NCBI GenBank assembly: GCA_038373865.1
Contig: JAXGGA010002887.1
Coordinates: 48,757 to 112,756, forward strand
Direction of reading: 5' to 3'
Source of the DNA: Uloborus plumipes
Lineage: Eukaryota > Arthropoda > Arachnida > Araneae > Uloboridae
DNA length: 64,000 bases
Shown: positions 44,866-57,265 of the stretch, in pieces
How the letters are laid out: every line of letters starts with the position of its first letter
Numbering within the stretch: the stretch's first letter is position 1
Made by a program: the position numbers and the translations under genes
The notes under the pieces: generated by a model
The model's input: only the letters and a program-made list of their open reading frames with translations
What the model was told of the DNA's origin: nothing
Databases searched by the model: none

Positions 44866-47800
44866 AAGCCTTTTGTTTGGGGGAACAGTTGCTGTTGCGT
44901 TTCGGAAACTTATGGTTCACATTCATTTTTTAGTTATCTTCCGTTATTGTTGCGCCACTTGGCTCGTTTTTTAAAATTGGCGATTTGTTTTCGTTTTATT
45001 CATTGCCACCATGTTTGGTCAAACTTACATAAAAACTACTCGGCCTTACTATGAGTTGTTTGTACTTGTCCGTTAGACGGGTGCAAGCGAAAAATCCAAA
45101 AATCGCCAATGTCGCCAAGCGAAGGGAATAGCAAATCAGCCAGCGGAACAAAAGTTGAAAACGCGCAATGGTAAATAAATATGATTGTGAGAAATTTGGC
45201 GATACATTATTTAGAGATTTTTCGCTTGCTCCCGACTAATGAATGAGTACCGAGTTGTTTTGTTTTTCGATTTAACTTTTAAACAAAACAAATGATTGAA
45301 CAAGACTAAAAGTGCCATTAAAATAACATGAAAACCGTTAAATAACTAAATGAAGGCATTGTAATGCTAAATAATCCACCAAATAAAAGAATAAGCTCTT
45401 TAATAAAGCTTAAAGTTCGAGTAAAATACTCAACGTTAAAAACTCCATGAAAAAACTCTAGTTTTAAAATATAGTTTTATTTTATGCAGTAAAAATGAAT
45501 TAACCAGGTTTCCAAATGCAATCAAAACAGCAATTGTGATTCGAAAATGATGAATACTGGACGAAATACTGAAAGATTTAGCACTCAACACCTAAATCTT
45601 CGCAGGCGTGTCTTTGAAGCAGAATTGCAGTAAATATTCATTCCATTTCGAGACAGAAATATTGTAAAAAAGATGCTCTATAAACAGGCATTTATTTTCA
45701 TGTAACGTTTGAAAAATATTTGTCTTATAAATATCAATGTGTATTCGTTCGAAGTATTAATGTTTGTGCACCAAGTAACCATAATCCTTGTGCATTCATT
45801 TACATTCATCTATTTTACCAATGATAATACATCAGTTGTTTGTTCTTTTGCAAGTAATGCTCGTTATTTGTGTATTATCGAGATTTTTAAGGACAGATTT
45901 CAGGCGTCTGTTGAAACATTTCATTTTTCTGAATAACATGTGTTCATTAAGGGCCATCCACAAGCAACGGAAAATCAGAAGGAGATCCTTGAGGAACCAA
46001 GCCTATGTGTCCCTCAGGCCTCGAGGAAATCCCCTATGTGTGTATGGTGAATGATGTTGAGATATTCCCGCGGATCTCTCGACCCTCCTATTTTTGAGGT
46101 TTTCCTCAAGGAATTTCTTTGAGGTTTCCCTCGAGGAATTCCTTTGAGGTTTTCCTCAAGGAAAATCTTCGAATTTTCCGGAGCGTGTGGAGGAAGGACC
46201 CTTTACATCTCTAATGCCATCATTGTTACCATTAACTAATGCCATTTGATGGGGAGAAATGTTTTTATTTTTTACTATCATTACATCTCATATTTTCAAT
46301 CACTCATTTTTAGTTGCAGTGCGGTTGAGTTTGAATACTAGGTAAAATAGTATCAGAAGCAGAGAAATTCAGCATACGTATCTATAAAACATTTTTCCTA
46401 AGATATTGTTAGCTCATCTATGAACAATGCAATTAACAGCTATGTTCTAGCAAAATAGGAAAATCAACTTAAAATTAGCTACGAACCCAACATTGCATTT
46501 GGTTTGAAACCTTTAAAATATGTTATTTTAAGTGTGTTGAATCGTTATGTCTTAGATTGACTGTTTGGAATTAATTCGAATAGTAATTGCTTTCATTCTG
46601 ATATTCCAAGTCTTATACTGAACAATGTAATTTTGACTGCGAATTCCAGGCTCTGCTGGTATTATATTCTAATTTAACGATGTCTTTAGGTGACAAAATA
46701 CTCATTATTTTTCATGAAAGTTCTTCTAATCAAATGACGAAGTTAGCTTTCTGAGGAATTTTTACGATCTCAAGTATTAGTGAGATATTTGGCCATTTAT
46801 TCAGACAATTTTAAATTAATTTAGAAGTTAAGAACTTGGATGAGTTGACGCTGAACCTAACGCCATTGCGCTAACGGCATCTCATGCTGATTAAACAACT
46901 TGCCATTCTCTAGTGAGGTTTTTAAAGTACATTAAAACTATATAACTTTGATGAATTGTTCCGTCATTGTATTCGGGTAATTTTTTTAATCAAATGAATT
47001 CTTTAGACTTTGGGTAATTTGGTACCATATATGCTATAAAAAGCACATCTGTAATTGATGAGATGTCTCTAGGTTTTCCAGGAAAGTCACTCAAGAGTAA
47101 GAGTAGGTTTTAGGTCTTGGTTTAGTATTTTGATACGAAATTGACGTCAACTCTTTTACAACTTGGTTACCTCGTCATCTATCCAAAAATAGCTTCAAGA
47201 TTCTGCTTATAGTTACTGTGTTCACGTTTTCTATTAATTCTTCGTTAACGAAATTCTGGTTGAGAGAGAAACGTTTTTCCGGTTTCTCCAAATTAATTTC
47301 GTCAATAGCAAAAGTTCCTGACATTAAAATAAAATGAGCACATTGACTACAATATTGGCGCAGAAGAGATTGCAGAATCATTTCTCTTTTGAATGCTTTC
47401 TGCGGCAAATTTAGTTGAGTTCCAATTTAAAACACCAATTGCGATCAAATAAACTGGGAGAAGAAAATAGCCCAATTACCGATTCTTCCTTCTAGTTACA
47501 TTCACTGAATAGTGCTTAGAATATGAATATGCCAAAATCATACAGTATTAATGGTTCATGTATTGTGAGACCTTTGTAATATACTTGCTCACTGTTGTTC
47601 CGCACAAGTACAAAAGTTGACAGTGAAGTTAGTTTTACACCTTTCGAACGAAATCAAAGCTCTTAACTAACTGGTTTTGTTTTGAGTTTTACTGATTAAT
47701 ATTTCATCCCCAATTGATGTAGGGATAAGAATTTTCAAACTGCAATGAAGTTAGTATTTAAAGAGTGCAGTGAAAACCAACTTATTTTCCAAATAGAAAC

Positions 47801-48640
47801 TAGAGGCAAAAAATTGGTAGGTAGAAAAAACGAGAAAGTGGTATACATTTTTCCATACCTATAAGTTGTGTTTACACTGCCACTGCAAATGTTTTGACGC
47901 AATTCAAGAAAATTGTTTTTCTCAAAATGGTTTCTAGCACCAAAAAGTAGTTTAATTTATTACTCATAGCGAAAACAACGTGTAATTATTGCATTTTCAT
48001 TAGAAATTTGCCATCAACCGACTATTTCATGTCAACGTGAAATTCTGTTTAATAGTATAAAAACAAAATTTGTTGTGTGTTTATCACGCAATATCGGAGA
48101 ACAAACAAAATTTATTAAGTATTTTATTCAAAAACTTTTAGGCCGAATATTTTATTCAAAAATTTTCTGCTTAAAAATAGCAGTGAAGCTATCAAAAATG
48201 CATAATAGTATACACAACGAATGTAATACATAATCTGTAGCTTCTCACACCATAATGCTTCAAATATTTAAACACTTAACCAAATAAATACATTAGGATC
48301 TATCGTATACTTCAGCACGTGGTTCTAGCATCTAACTTGTGTGAAACATGTTTAAGACTGCTATGTATGTCTCCTGTGTACATCATAATAATGGCATCAT
48401 TACATTGATTTTTTATTAAAGGTATTGCTTTCTTAAATTAATCAGAAAGATCAATTGTTATTGTATTGTTTCTCCTGTTTTGCTTTTTCTTTTCATTTGT
48501 TATAAAGAGCTTAATCCGTACATTACGTTGAACTCTGTTTTATACATAACTCTATATAGTTCAGTTATGTCTTGTAATTAAATTGTGTGAAAGTAAAAGA
48601 GAATAAAGCTATTGATTATGGTTTTCTTTTTTATAAATCC
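44866..48640 (+). terminator. GAS2 3' flank, possible long 3' UTR with poly(A) signals
   Basis: After the stop the sequence is relatively free of transposons for 3.8 kb. AATAAA occurs at 45174-45179, at about 45380-45405, and at 48602-48607, the last followed by a T-rich tract (GGTTTTCTTTTTT) typical of a cleavage site. Which signal is used cannot be told from sequence. Short GCC-AAG/TTGGCGA words at 44950-45200 echo those of the Helitron interior. Confidence 0.4.
45948..46205. mobile_element. MITE with internal TTGAGGTTTTCCTCAAGGAA repeats
   Basis: The left AAGGGCCATCCACAAGCAAC and right GTGTGGAGGAAGGACCCTT are imperfect inverted repeats followed by GGAAAATC / AATTTTCC. Three palindromic units of about 26 bp built on TTGAGGTTTYCCTCRAGGAA lie at about 46095-46168. 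Confidence 0.6.
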
Positions 48641-48934
48641 GTTGTCTTGATTCAATCTCTATTAAACTGAAGGAAAGAAGAAACTATCGCTGTTAAACAA
48701 AAAAAAAAAATGAAGGTATATTTGATGTTGAAAAATATACAGCATCAAAACATTGAAAAAGTAAGAAAGAAAAAAAACCCTCAAGACTAAATAAAACACA
48801 GGGATCAGTTGTCACGTCGCTTGTAATTTTTTTTATCGCAGGACTGCGTTTTAGTCCATAGGCAGTAACATTCATTGATTGAAGTTGAAAATTCAATGTA
48901 AATAAAGCACAAAATATGAGGAAAATGGAATATA

Positions 48935-49278
48935 CACTGCAAAAAGAAAGCTGTTGTTTTTACTGTATAATACTGGCATCAGAGGTTCCAGTTTAAAACA
49001 GTAAAAGCACAGTAATAAACTGTAAAACTTGCTATTTTACAGTTTATTACTGTAAAATTAGCAATTTTACTAGAAAATTAGCTGTATTATACTGTAAAAA
49101 CAACAGTATAATACTGGCCGCAGAGATTCCAGTTTAAAACTGTAAAATGCATTGTAATAAACTGTGAAACTAGCAATTTTACATTTTTGCTACTGTAAAA
49201 TTAGCAATTTTACAGTTTATTACTGTAAGATTAGCTTAATTTTACTGCAAAAACAACATCTATTTTTTTTTTACCGTG
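48935..49278. mobile_element. CACTGYAAAAA foldback MITE, copy 5
   Basis: Starts CACTGCAAAAAGAAAGCTGT and ends TTTTTTTTACCGTG. It contains two sub-blocks, each with ATAATACTGGC-GCAGAG-TTCCAG. Confidence 0.8.
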
Positions 49279-50859
49279 AATATCTATTTCAAAGCTACAA
49301 TGGAGCCTGTTCATCAAAAGCTGAACATAACATGAAATCCTTGAGAGAACTGAGCGTCACCATGTATTTTCCTCATAATTTGTGCTTTATTTACGTTGGT
49401 TTTTTACTTCAATCATGTTTTAGCGCAAAACTTATTTGCTCATTTTTCAAATAATATTTATGCATATGGAATATAGTTATACTCATGAATACAGTTTTTT
49501 TCCCCCAAGGTGTAAAAATACTCTTCAAAATGACATTTTTTAGAGGAATTAAATCCATTTTCGAGGAGTTGGGGGAGTGAAACATACGAAAACAGTGAAA
49601 ACAGCAAAAGCCATCACTGCCACAAAAAGAAATAAATAAACAAATAAAAGAATAAATACAAAAAAAAAAAGAAACACATTCAAATCCTCAACAGTCAACA
49701 ATTCAAAGCTCCAACAGTTTCTTTTCCTTTTAAATTTTCCAGGAGGCTAAATTTGTATGGCACATTCAAAGCGCAAAAAATGCACTTTAAATAATTTTTG
49801 AGGTATGTTTTTGACTTTCAGCGTGCGGCATACGCTTGTACAGACGGATCAATCTGGTTGTATAGCTCATTAAAAGCTACTTGTCTGTCCGCATGTCTGT
49901 AGGAACGCCCCAATTGGAAGTCACTATTAGGGAGTCAACTTTTAGGGAATCCTAGCGTTAGTGACTTAATTTATAACATTTTTTGAAATAAATATTTTGA
50001 TTAAATAATAAGGACGTCAAAATATATTAATAATTTCGATTCATTTATTCAATGAAAATAAGCTGAAAATAAATGCCTTATCAGATTTGCATAAATATCG
50101 AGCGGGACAATTTTTGTAGCATTACAAAAATGAATGAAAAAATAGACAAAAAAAATATATACATAAATTCCAACTTATGCAAATATTCAATATCTTAAAT
50201 TCAATAATTTAGAAAGAAATCAATATAAATAACTTGAATAATTTTGAGACAAATGAAAGTTTTCGTAATCAAAAATGGTGGTTGCTTCAGTCAAAAGTAC
50301 TAGTTTTAGTCACTGCATTTTCCCAACATTTTATTTTTAATAAGTTTTTTTTTTTTTTGATGTTCGACTTCTAAAACAAAACGAGGTCTAGTATGTCGTT
50401 AAAAAGGATGAAACTTTGGTGCAAAGCCAGGTCGAGGCATCAACGATTTTGAATCTCTGGTAACTCCATTTCTGTAACAATAAAAAATCAGACCCAAAAT
50501 GCCGGATTGTCTATGAAGTGGACGTACTTGTATTGTTTTGTCCTTTTGTGACGTCAGCAGCGAAAATGAAAAAGCGACTGACGCCACCTAGGATTGGTCC
50601 CTCGGCGACCAAATATTGTCTAAAACTCAGCGGCGAATATATGTTAGAATTCTGGAGGGGGCTCATATATATGAACAGGCTTAGCGCCCCCCCCCCCCCC
50701 GCTCACATGCACATACTTTTTTTTTTACAATATAAATTTATTGGAAATGGAAGCTGTAGTGCCAGATCTTCAACTATTTGGAGGTAGAACAATTTTCTTG
50801 AGGTGATAAAAAGAGATTAAAAGGGAGGTTTCAGCTCACTTCTTAACTTTTTTCATAAT
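49279..50859. other. Intergenic, no gene recognised
   Basis: AT-rich with old repeat fragments. The stretch 50400-50710 is GC-richer and ends in a C-run (50686-50700), as often seen in decayed hAT elements, but no termini are defined. Confidence 0.35.
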
Positions 50860-51680
50860 TAAAGTTAATTTTAGGCTGTCTTTGACGTCAGGGGCTTAAA
50901 AGGACCCCCTTGGACACCTTCTTGAAACTGAAATTGCAAAATTGGACTACCTTTGGTAGTATAGTTACGGAAAGCGTGGTGGTTCGCGAATTCTCCGCCG
51001 GAAAGGTTTTTAATTATTATCCTAAAAACCCATTTATGCTATCTTTATTAACGTTGAGAAAAAGCTTACGAGGAGGGTTCCACAGAAATTTGGAGATAAT
51101 AAAATTTTAAAAACTTAACGTTAAGCTATAGTTTGTTGAAAGCAAAGGAAGGGGTATGACGCTTTCTCTCCGAAATGTTTCGATGTTTAAAACCTAAAAT
51201 GCATTTTAGACTGTTTGGTATTGTCAGGAGGCGGGAAGGGGGTTTAAGGGCTCTCCTGGAAGTTTTTACAGCTTCGAATCTCAAAAATGATATTTTAAAC
51301 TATCTTTGGTGATGTTAGGTTGAGGAATTTGGGAATCTCTCCTTTCTAAGAACACATTTGCAAATTAATCTTGGAAGACATCAGACAACTGACAAAAGAG
51401 GGGTGAAATCTCTACTAGAAATTGTTTCAACTTTAAATTCCTAAAATGTCATTTCAGGCAATTGACCAAATTATTAGAGAAGAAGCTGGTAAAGACACGT
51501 ATCCAGAATGTTTCGTAGATTAAAGTTATTTAAATGCAATTTTTAGTTTGATGACATTGGGAAGGGGAGTGGAGATCGGGTGCTTTCACCTGGACAAGTT
51601 GTCAACTAAACGTATGAAAGTGGAATTTTTGGATCGATTTGGTCATGTCAAGGTGGTCATGATCCCCTTTTGATTTTGTG
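50860..51680. repeat. Decayed array of roughly 120-150-bp units
   Basis: Loosely repeating order of words: AAAATGCATTTTAGACTGT, TTTGGT-ATGTCAGG, a G-rich stretch, CTCTCCTGGA, then -AGTTTTTACAGCTTC. Instances begin near 50870, 50935, 51185, 51290, 51430 and 51520. Boundaries are not sharp. Probably the interior of an old transposon. Confidence 0.4.
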
Positions 51681-53368
51681 CTTGGGGTTACACATGAAGT
51701 TTTTGCTCTCTGAAGATTCCAATCGGGGCATCGAGTTCGAATTTTCCCATAAACCCGGTTCTAGAAATCATCTATGCTTGCATTTTTATACTGGTGAAGA
51801 GTTGAATGCTGCAGGTTTCTTTGATCTTCTCTTATAGTTTTTTTTTTCTGAGCGACAAGCTCGAAAATTACTTGTCAATGAATTCCAACAGAATTACGTT
51901 TTATTTAGACTTTTTCTAGGTTTTTTTTTTTTTGGGGGGGGGGGGCTCGGGCCCCTTGAGCCCACCCCTTATATACGCCCTCTCTAAAACTGCATTTTGA
52001 GGACTTATATTTTTAAAAAAAATGTCACAGATCCCCCATTTGAGTTCGAGAATTGCTCTTCGACTAACAATCCCTGTCTGATAATGATTCCCTCCAAAAC
52101 CAGAAGCTGGATATATTCTTAGGAGTCTACTTTTTCACTTTTCGCAATAATAAATTTCTTTTTTTCATACAAAAAAAAAATAATAATAAATAAAAAATTC
52201 TTAAAAAAATTAAGTAAAATGAACATGCGAGTTAACAAAAAGCTGAAGACCTATTATACGGGCTTCTTTTGCTTTCTCTCTGATAAGTCGTTACACAAGT
52301 TTTTTTTTTTTTTTTTCTACAGGAAATTAAATTTTCTTACATCTTGGAATTCAGTAACGCAACATATCAGTTTAGTTTTAAGGTTTTAACTCTCAGAAAA
52401 GCATACTTATTTTCTTATACATATGTTCAAATCTAATTTTATAAAAGTGTTAGCATATTATGAAAAAAACATTGAACTCACTTTTGTTTTTGAGAATATT
52501 TTGTATCACTATATTTAACGAAAAAAGACCATAATAAATAGTAAAGGGGTGCGCCTGAACTAACAAATTTTTTTTTCTACAAATAATAACAAAAAAAAAA
52601 AAAAATTTGCTACTAAAAAAATAATAATAAACCAACAAAAACAAAATTTTCCGGAGAAAAAAGGAGCCAAAAAATTTTTTTGGCACTAAAAATCTCTAAA
52701 AAAATTGTTTTTACTAAAAATTTTTTTTGCAAAAGCTCGGGTGAGGGGGACAAGTGGACCCGCTTGCAGCCCTCTGGAGGCACCCATGACTGCATGACTT
52801 ATTTGAGTATGCTGATAAATGCCTGATAAATGATGTATCTTTTTTTTCTTTTCTTTTTTTAAGTAAAAAACAACGTGCACGAGTTGAAATTATACTTCTG
52901 AAATGGCATAGTTCTTTGATGATCGCTCTTAATGTATACGTAGACTTTTCCAGGCTATAAAATATTGTAAGTATAGAAAAGCTCTTCCAAACTCAGATAA
53001 GGTTGATCTGTTTTTATTTTATTTTTTAATCTTTTATCTTTGTCTATAATACATTGATCTACTCTTATGTAGTTTTAAAATACATTTTACTTTGAGGATG
53101 TAAGGTTAGGGTTTCTCTCTGTCTCTCGAAAGAAACGCGTAGTTGTTATCTTTCTGTAGTTTTTATGGGCAGGAGGGCAGGCAAATTTTGAAGACCACAG
53201 ACGTTGCTTACGAGATCTTTTCAGCATAGCGTTCAATTGTTCAACCTCGTAGGCTACGTCACAGGGTTTGAAGAAAGAGGGATTCTGCGGGTTTCGATTA
53301 TTTAGTGGCGCCATCTATCAACATTATATTAAGATACATCTTTTTTAATGATCATAATATTTATTTTA
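51681..53368. other. Intergenic, homopolymer-rich, no gene seen
   Basis: Many A- and T-runs (51920, 52300, 52590) and GC-rich scraps at 51935-51980 and 52740-52790. A CTCF-like core (AGATGGCGCC on the minus strand) lies near 53310. Confidence 0.35.
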
Positions 53369-53948
53369 AATAATAGTAAGTTTAAAAAACTATAACCCGA
53401 CTAAAAAAAGAAAAGAAAAAGGCACTGAAAGGTAAGAAACAAGGCAGGTGCTATTTAATATCATCGTCTTATTAAGTAAAACAAGACGTTTGATATCTTA
53501 GCTATACCTGTTTATTTATAATTCTACGACTTGAATCACATCAGGAAGTTCCACATTAACAACATAATTCAATTCAAATGCTGTAGTCGTGCGTTGTCAA
53601 CTACAGAAAGCAAGCATTTAAACTTGACACACGAACAAACATATTAGTTTTATCTATATATATACAAGAAGGGTAAATTAGGTTATAATGTTATTCTATC
53701 AAATTGTTTTTCTGTAGTTGACTACGCACGACTACAGCATTTGAATTGAATTATGTTGTTAATGTGGAATTTGCAGAGGATTCAAGTCGTAGAACTATAC
53801 ATAAACAGGCATAGCTAAGCTATCAAACGTCTTGTTTTATTCAATAAGTCGATGATATTAAATAGCACCTACCTTGTTTCTTACCTTTCAGTGCTTTTTT
53901 TTTTTTTTTTGTAGTCGGGTTATAGCTTTTTAAACTTGTTATTATTTT
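53369..53948. mobile_element. 580-bp foldback element
   Basis: The left arm 53369-53612 is almost the reverse complement of the right arm 53704-53948, with a spacer of about 90 bp. The arms start AATAATAGTAAGTTTAAAAA and include AACCCGACTA. The word TAGTCGGGTTA recurs at about 53972 and 54316, so related sequence continues to the right. Confidence 0.75.
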
Positions 53949-54533
53949 TGACTTTTTAGAGCTTTTTTGTAGTCGGGTTACATGCTTTTAAAACTTTTTT
54001 ATTTTACTCCACTGTATATTAGCTATAATGAATATACATTACAAAATTAAATGTACATAACAACAACTAATTTCATGCTAAAATCTAGTTCAGCCTTAAA
54101 CTGGAAATTCATTGTTGATTCTAGAATTGTTAATTCATTGTTGATTCTTGTTAAATTCTAGAAAAAAGTAGCCTATGGCACTCGAGACTCAAAAACGAAT
54201 CGTTTGGCACCTTATTCATCAAAATCGAATGAATAGTTTAGGAGCTACGGTGGAACATCCTTAACCACAAACATAGCCAGACTGCTAAAAACATAACCCT
54301 TCCTTTAGGCTTTGCCATAGTCGGGTAAAAAAAGATCATACTTTAGTGCTACATATTTGAAAATATCCACAAGTTCAACTGTTTTACAATTGAAGACCTT
54401 TGTGCAAGAAAAGGGCAGTTTCACACTTTGAAAACTTTCAGGAGTCACCAAAAAAAAAAAAAAGAAGAAGAAAGAACATTTCCAAAATCTAATTTTTAAG
54501 ACGTCCTTTTCATTACAATAATGTTACAATTAG

Positions 54534-54898
54534 CCAAGGGCAGATCCAGTGGCGGCTCCAGATGGGGACCGAGGCCCTCTCTGAGATCCAAGTAATATTT
54601 TTAAAAATGTGAGAGGTATTATTAAAATTCCCTTAAATGTACCAGTAGTTTTTCCATGAGAGCAATTTTAATATTTTATATTTAAGCCGTCAAAAAAAAA
54701 ATCTTCAGACAGAAAATTAATTTTACTTTATTTCATTTCAAAACTAACGTTTTATATGTTCATAAAAAAATTCTAGATGCAGAGCTTAGGCAATTAAAAA
54801 AGTTAATGATGACACTTAAATATTGCAAATTTACCACTGGTAAATCCTTCAAGGGATGGGCAGTCACCCCTATCGCCCCCCTCTGGTATCCGCCCCTG
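54534..54898. mobile_element. hAT-like MITE (GGGCGGATCCAG family), copy 2
   Basis: Begins CAAGGGCAGATCCAG and ends CTCTGGTATCCGCCCCTG, an imperfect inverted repeat of hAT type. The right half matches the copy at 42875. Confidence 0.6.
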
Positions 54899-55357
54899 CA
54901 ACTTAAATTCCTGTTCCTGTGACATTTTAGTAAAATATAATGTAAGAGCTGTGACCAACCCCCCCCCCTCACCCGTTGCTTCTTCTAGATACTTATACTA
55001 ATCTAAAGGTGATTTGGATTTTTAATAATAATTCAAATTATATTTCCTTCTGAGGGACTGTCCTAACAGGAAAGTGAGATAAAAAACTGCTTGGGGCGTC
55101 GAACAGAGTGGGGCGTCAAATGCTGCCTATAAAAAAGGGGGGGGGAGGAGAATAGTAAAGCATAAATAGAAAAAAAAAAACTAACTGCGCTAAAATGAAA
55201 TGGGAAAAATCAATTCTTTTTTGCCCTCAGACTTTCGTAAGAAATAATTTAAGATTGATTTCTAAGCCCCTATAATTTTGGGACGTGGATCTTCTGTCCG
55301 TGGACCTTTTGGGTTTGAACCTTCTGTCCTGATCCCATTCCTGACAGTCAATTTGTA

Positions 55358-55751
55358 CACTGCAAAAAAAAGCTGTTGTTTTTACAGTAAAATACTATCA
55401 GCAGAGGTTCCAGTTTACAACAGTAAAAAGTACATTGGTAAACTGCAAAACTAGCTATTTTACAGTTTATTACTCTAAAACTAGCTATTTTACAGTTTAT
55501 TGCTGTAAAATTAGCAATTTTACCATAAAATCAGCTGTTTTATACTATAAAAACAACAATGTAATCCTGGCAGCAGAGGTTCCAGTTTAAAACTCTAAAA
55601 TGCACTGTAATAAACTGTGAAACTAGTAATTTTACAGCTTATTACTGTAAACTACCAATTTTGCAGTTTACGACTGCAAAATAATATTGCAGTTTATTAC
55701 TATAAAATTAGCTGTATTATACTATAAAAACAACACCTACTTTTTCCAGTG
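55358..55751. mobile_element. CACTGYAAAAA foldback MITE, copy 6
   Basis: Starts CACTGCAAAAAAAAGCTGTT and ends ACTTTTTCCAGTG. The longest copy (394 bp), with additional internal TTTACAGTTTATTACTGTAA units. Confidence 0.8.
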
Positions 55752-56467
55752 AACTGATATCAATATGGGGTTACTGATGTCTTTCATTTTGCACCTAAGC
55801 CCTCCATCCCACTGGATCCTCGCTTGCTGTCATTATGGTTGTTGAACACTATTGCACTCATTAGTGCAGAGTGCAGTCCCACATGGGACATCCAAGGCAA
55901 AACAATTAAATATCGTATGAATGATATAGAAGGTACACATAGAGTAAAATAAAAGGGCTCTTCGATCAATTTCGCTTAGCACTTTCCTGGAACTTTTTTA
56001 GGAACAGAGTGCGTTTGAAAGTACTGAATACGTGATCAACGCGGCAAGTAATTGTAAACAAAGAATAGAAAGAAAGTACATTTCTTATTGTTCAGTTCAT
56101 AACACTAAATCATGACATTTAACAATAATTTGCCTTCTGCGGACACGATATTAGCTTTTGATAGTGCTCTAGAAAAAGAGGGATTCGCTTCAATGAGCAA
56201 TACCATTTTCGTCTATTGACATTTTTTTTTATTGAGAGGAAACGCACGGTGGGTAATACTATACTTGATCTGGGCACCAGCATCCAACTTAAATGGATTT
56301 CACAGTGCAAAAAAAAAAAAAGGGGGTACCTACGCCAAATTTTAAATCTGCTGCTCAGCTTAAGATGCTTCACTTATCCAAAACCATTGTCGAAATTCAA
56401 AAACTGTTTTTTTTTTTTTTTTAAAGCAGTGAGTAACCGCCTCTAAGCAAGGGCTAAGGCAGGAACA

Positions 56468-56517
56468 TGCAATACACCGCCAACTCGTTCATTTCGATCA
56501 GTTGGCGGTGTATTGCA
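56468..56517. other. Perfect 18-bp hairpin with 14-nt loop
   Basis: TGCAATACACCGCCAACT (56468-56485) is the exact reverse complement of 56500-56517. The stem is half G+C in an AT-rich setting. Confidence 0.6.
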
Positions 56518-57265
56518 CGTCTATTTTTTCTTTTCTTCTCTTTCTAACCAGTAATTTCAGCTAATTTTTGGCCTCAATATTGAAATATTTTTTTAATTTT
56601 AAATGGTAAAAGAGATTCTATTCATCACTTAAAGAACATGCGCAAAATTTTAAATGAATTTTTAGTATTTATTTCTTAATTTAAGTTGAATACTTGATCA
56701 AGACGAATGTAAAAGTTTGAGTTTTCTTAGTATTGTTAATTAGTTCGTACTACGGGGTTAATTTTATTTGTTAAATATCAATGTTAATCGCTATAGTTTC
56801 AATTTTTAGTTTGACATAAAACAATTTTTTTTTTTTAAATCTTTGAATAAATGAATAACAAACAGGTTGCAAGAACAAAAGTTTAGCTTGCATTTAAAAC
56901 TCTTGTAAGGGCACTTTAAACCCCAAGATCAAGTCTTGTTTTAAAGAAACTTTACATTTTTTCCTAATTTTGGTTTTTCAGAAAAATATTTCATCTCTGC
57001 ATAGTATAAAATGAAGTCTCCAAATTACGTCTGCGTGTTGAAGCGCAAAACTCGAGAACTACCCGGCCGATTTCACTGCAAATTTCAGTTTCTTTATTTT
57101 GCCTCGGGAACTGTTTAGGCCTGTTCAAAAAATCTTGAACAAGCAGTTCCTCTTCTTCTTCTTTTTTTTTTTTTTTTTTTTTGTAAATATTCCAATTGAA
57201 GACGCAATTTTAGCATAAATTCCTGAATAGGGGGTTAAAAACTTCTTGCACGTACTTCTATTATA

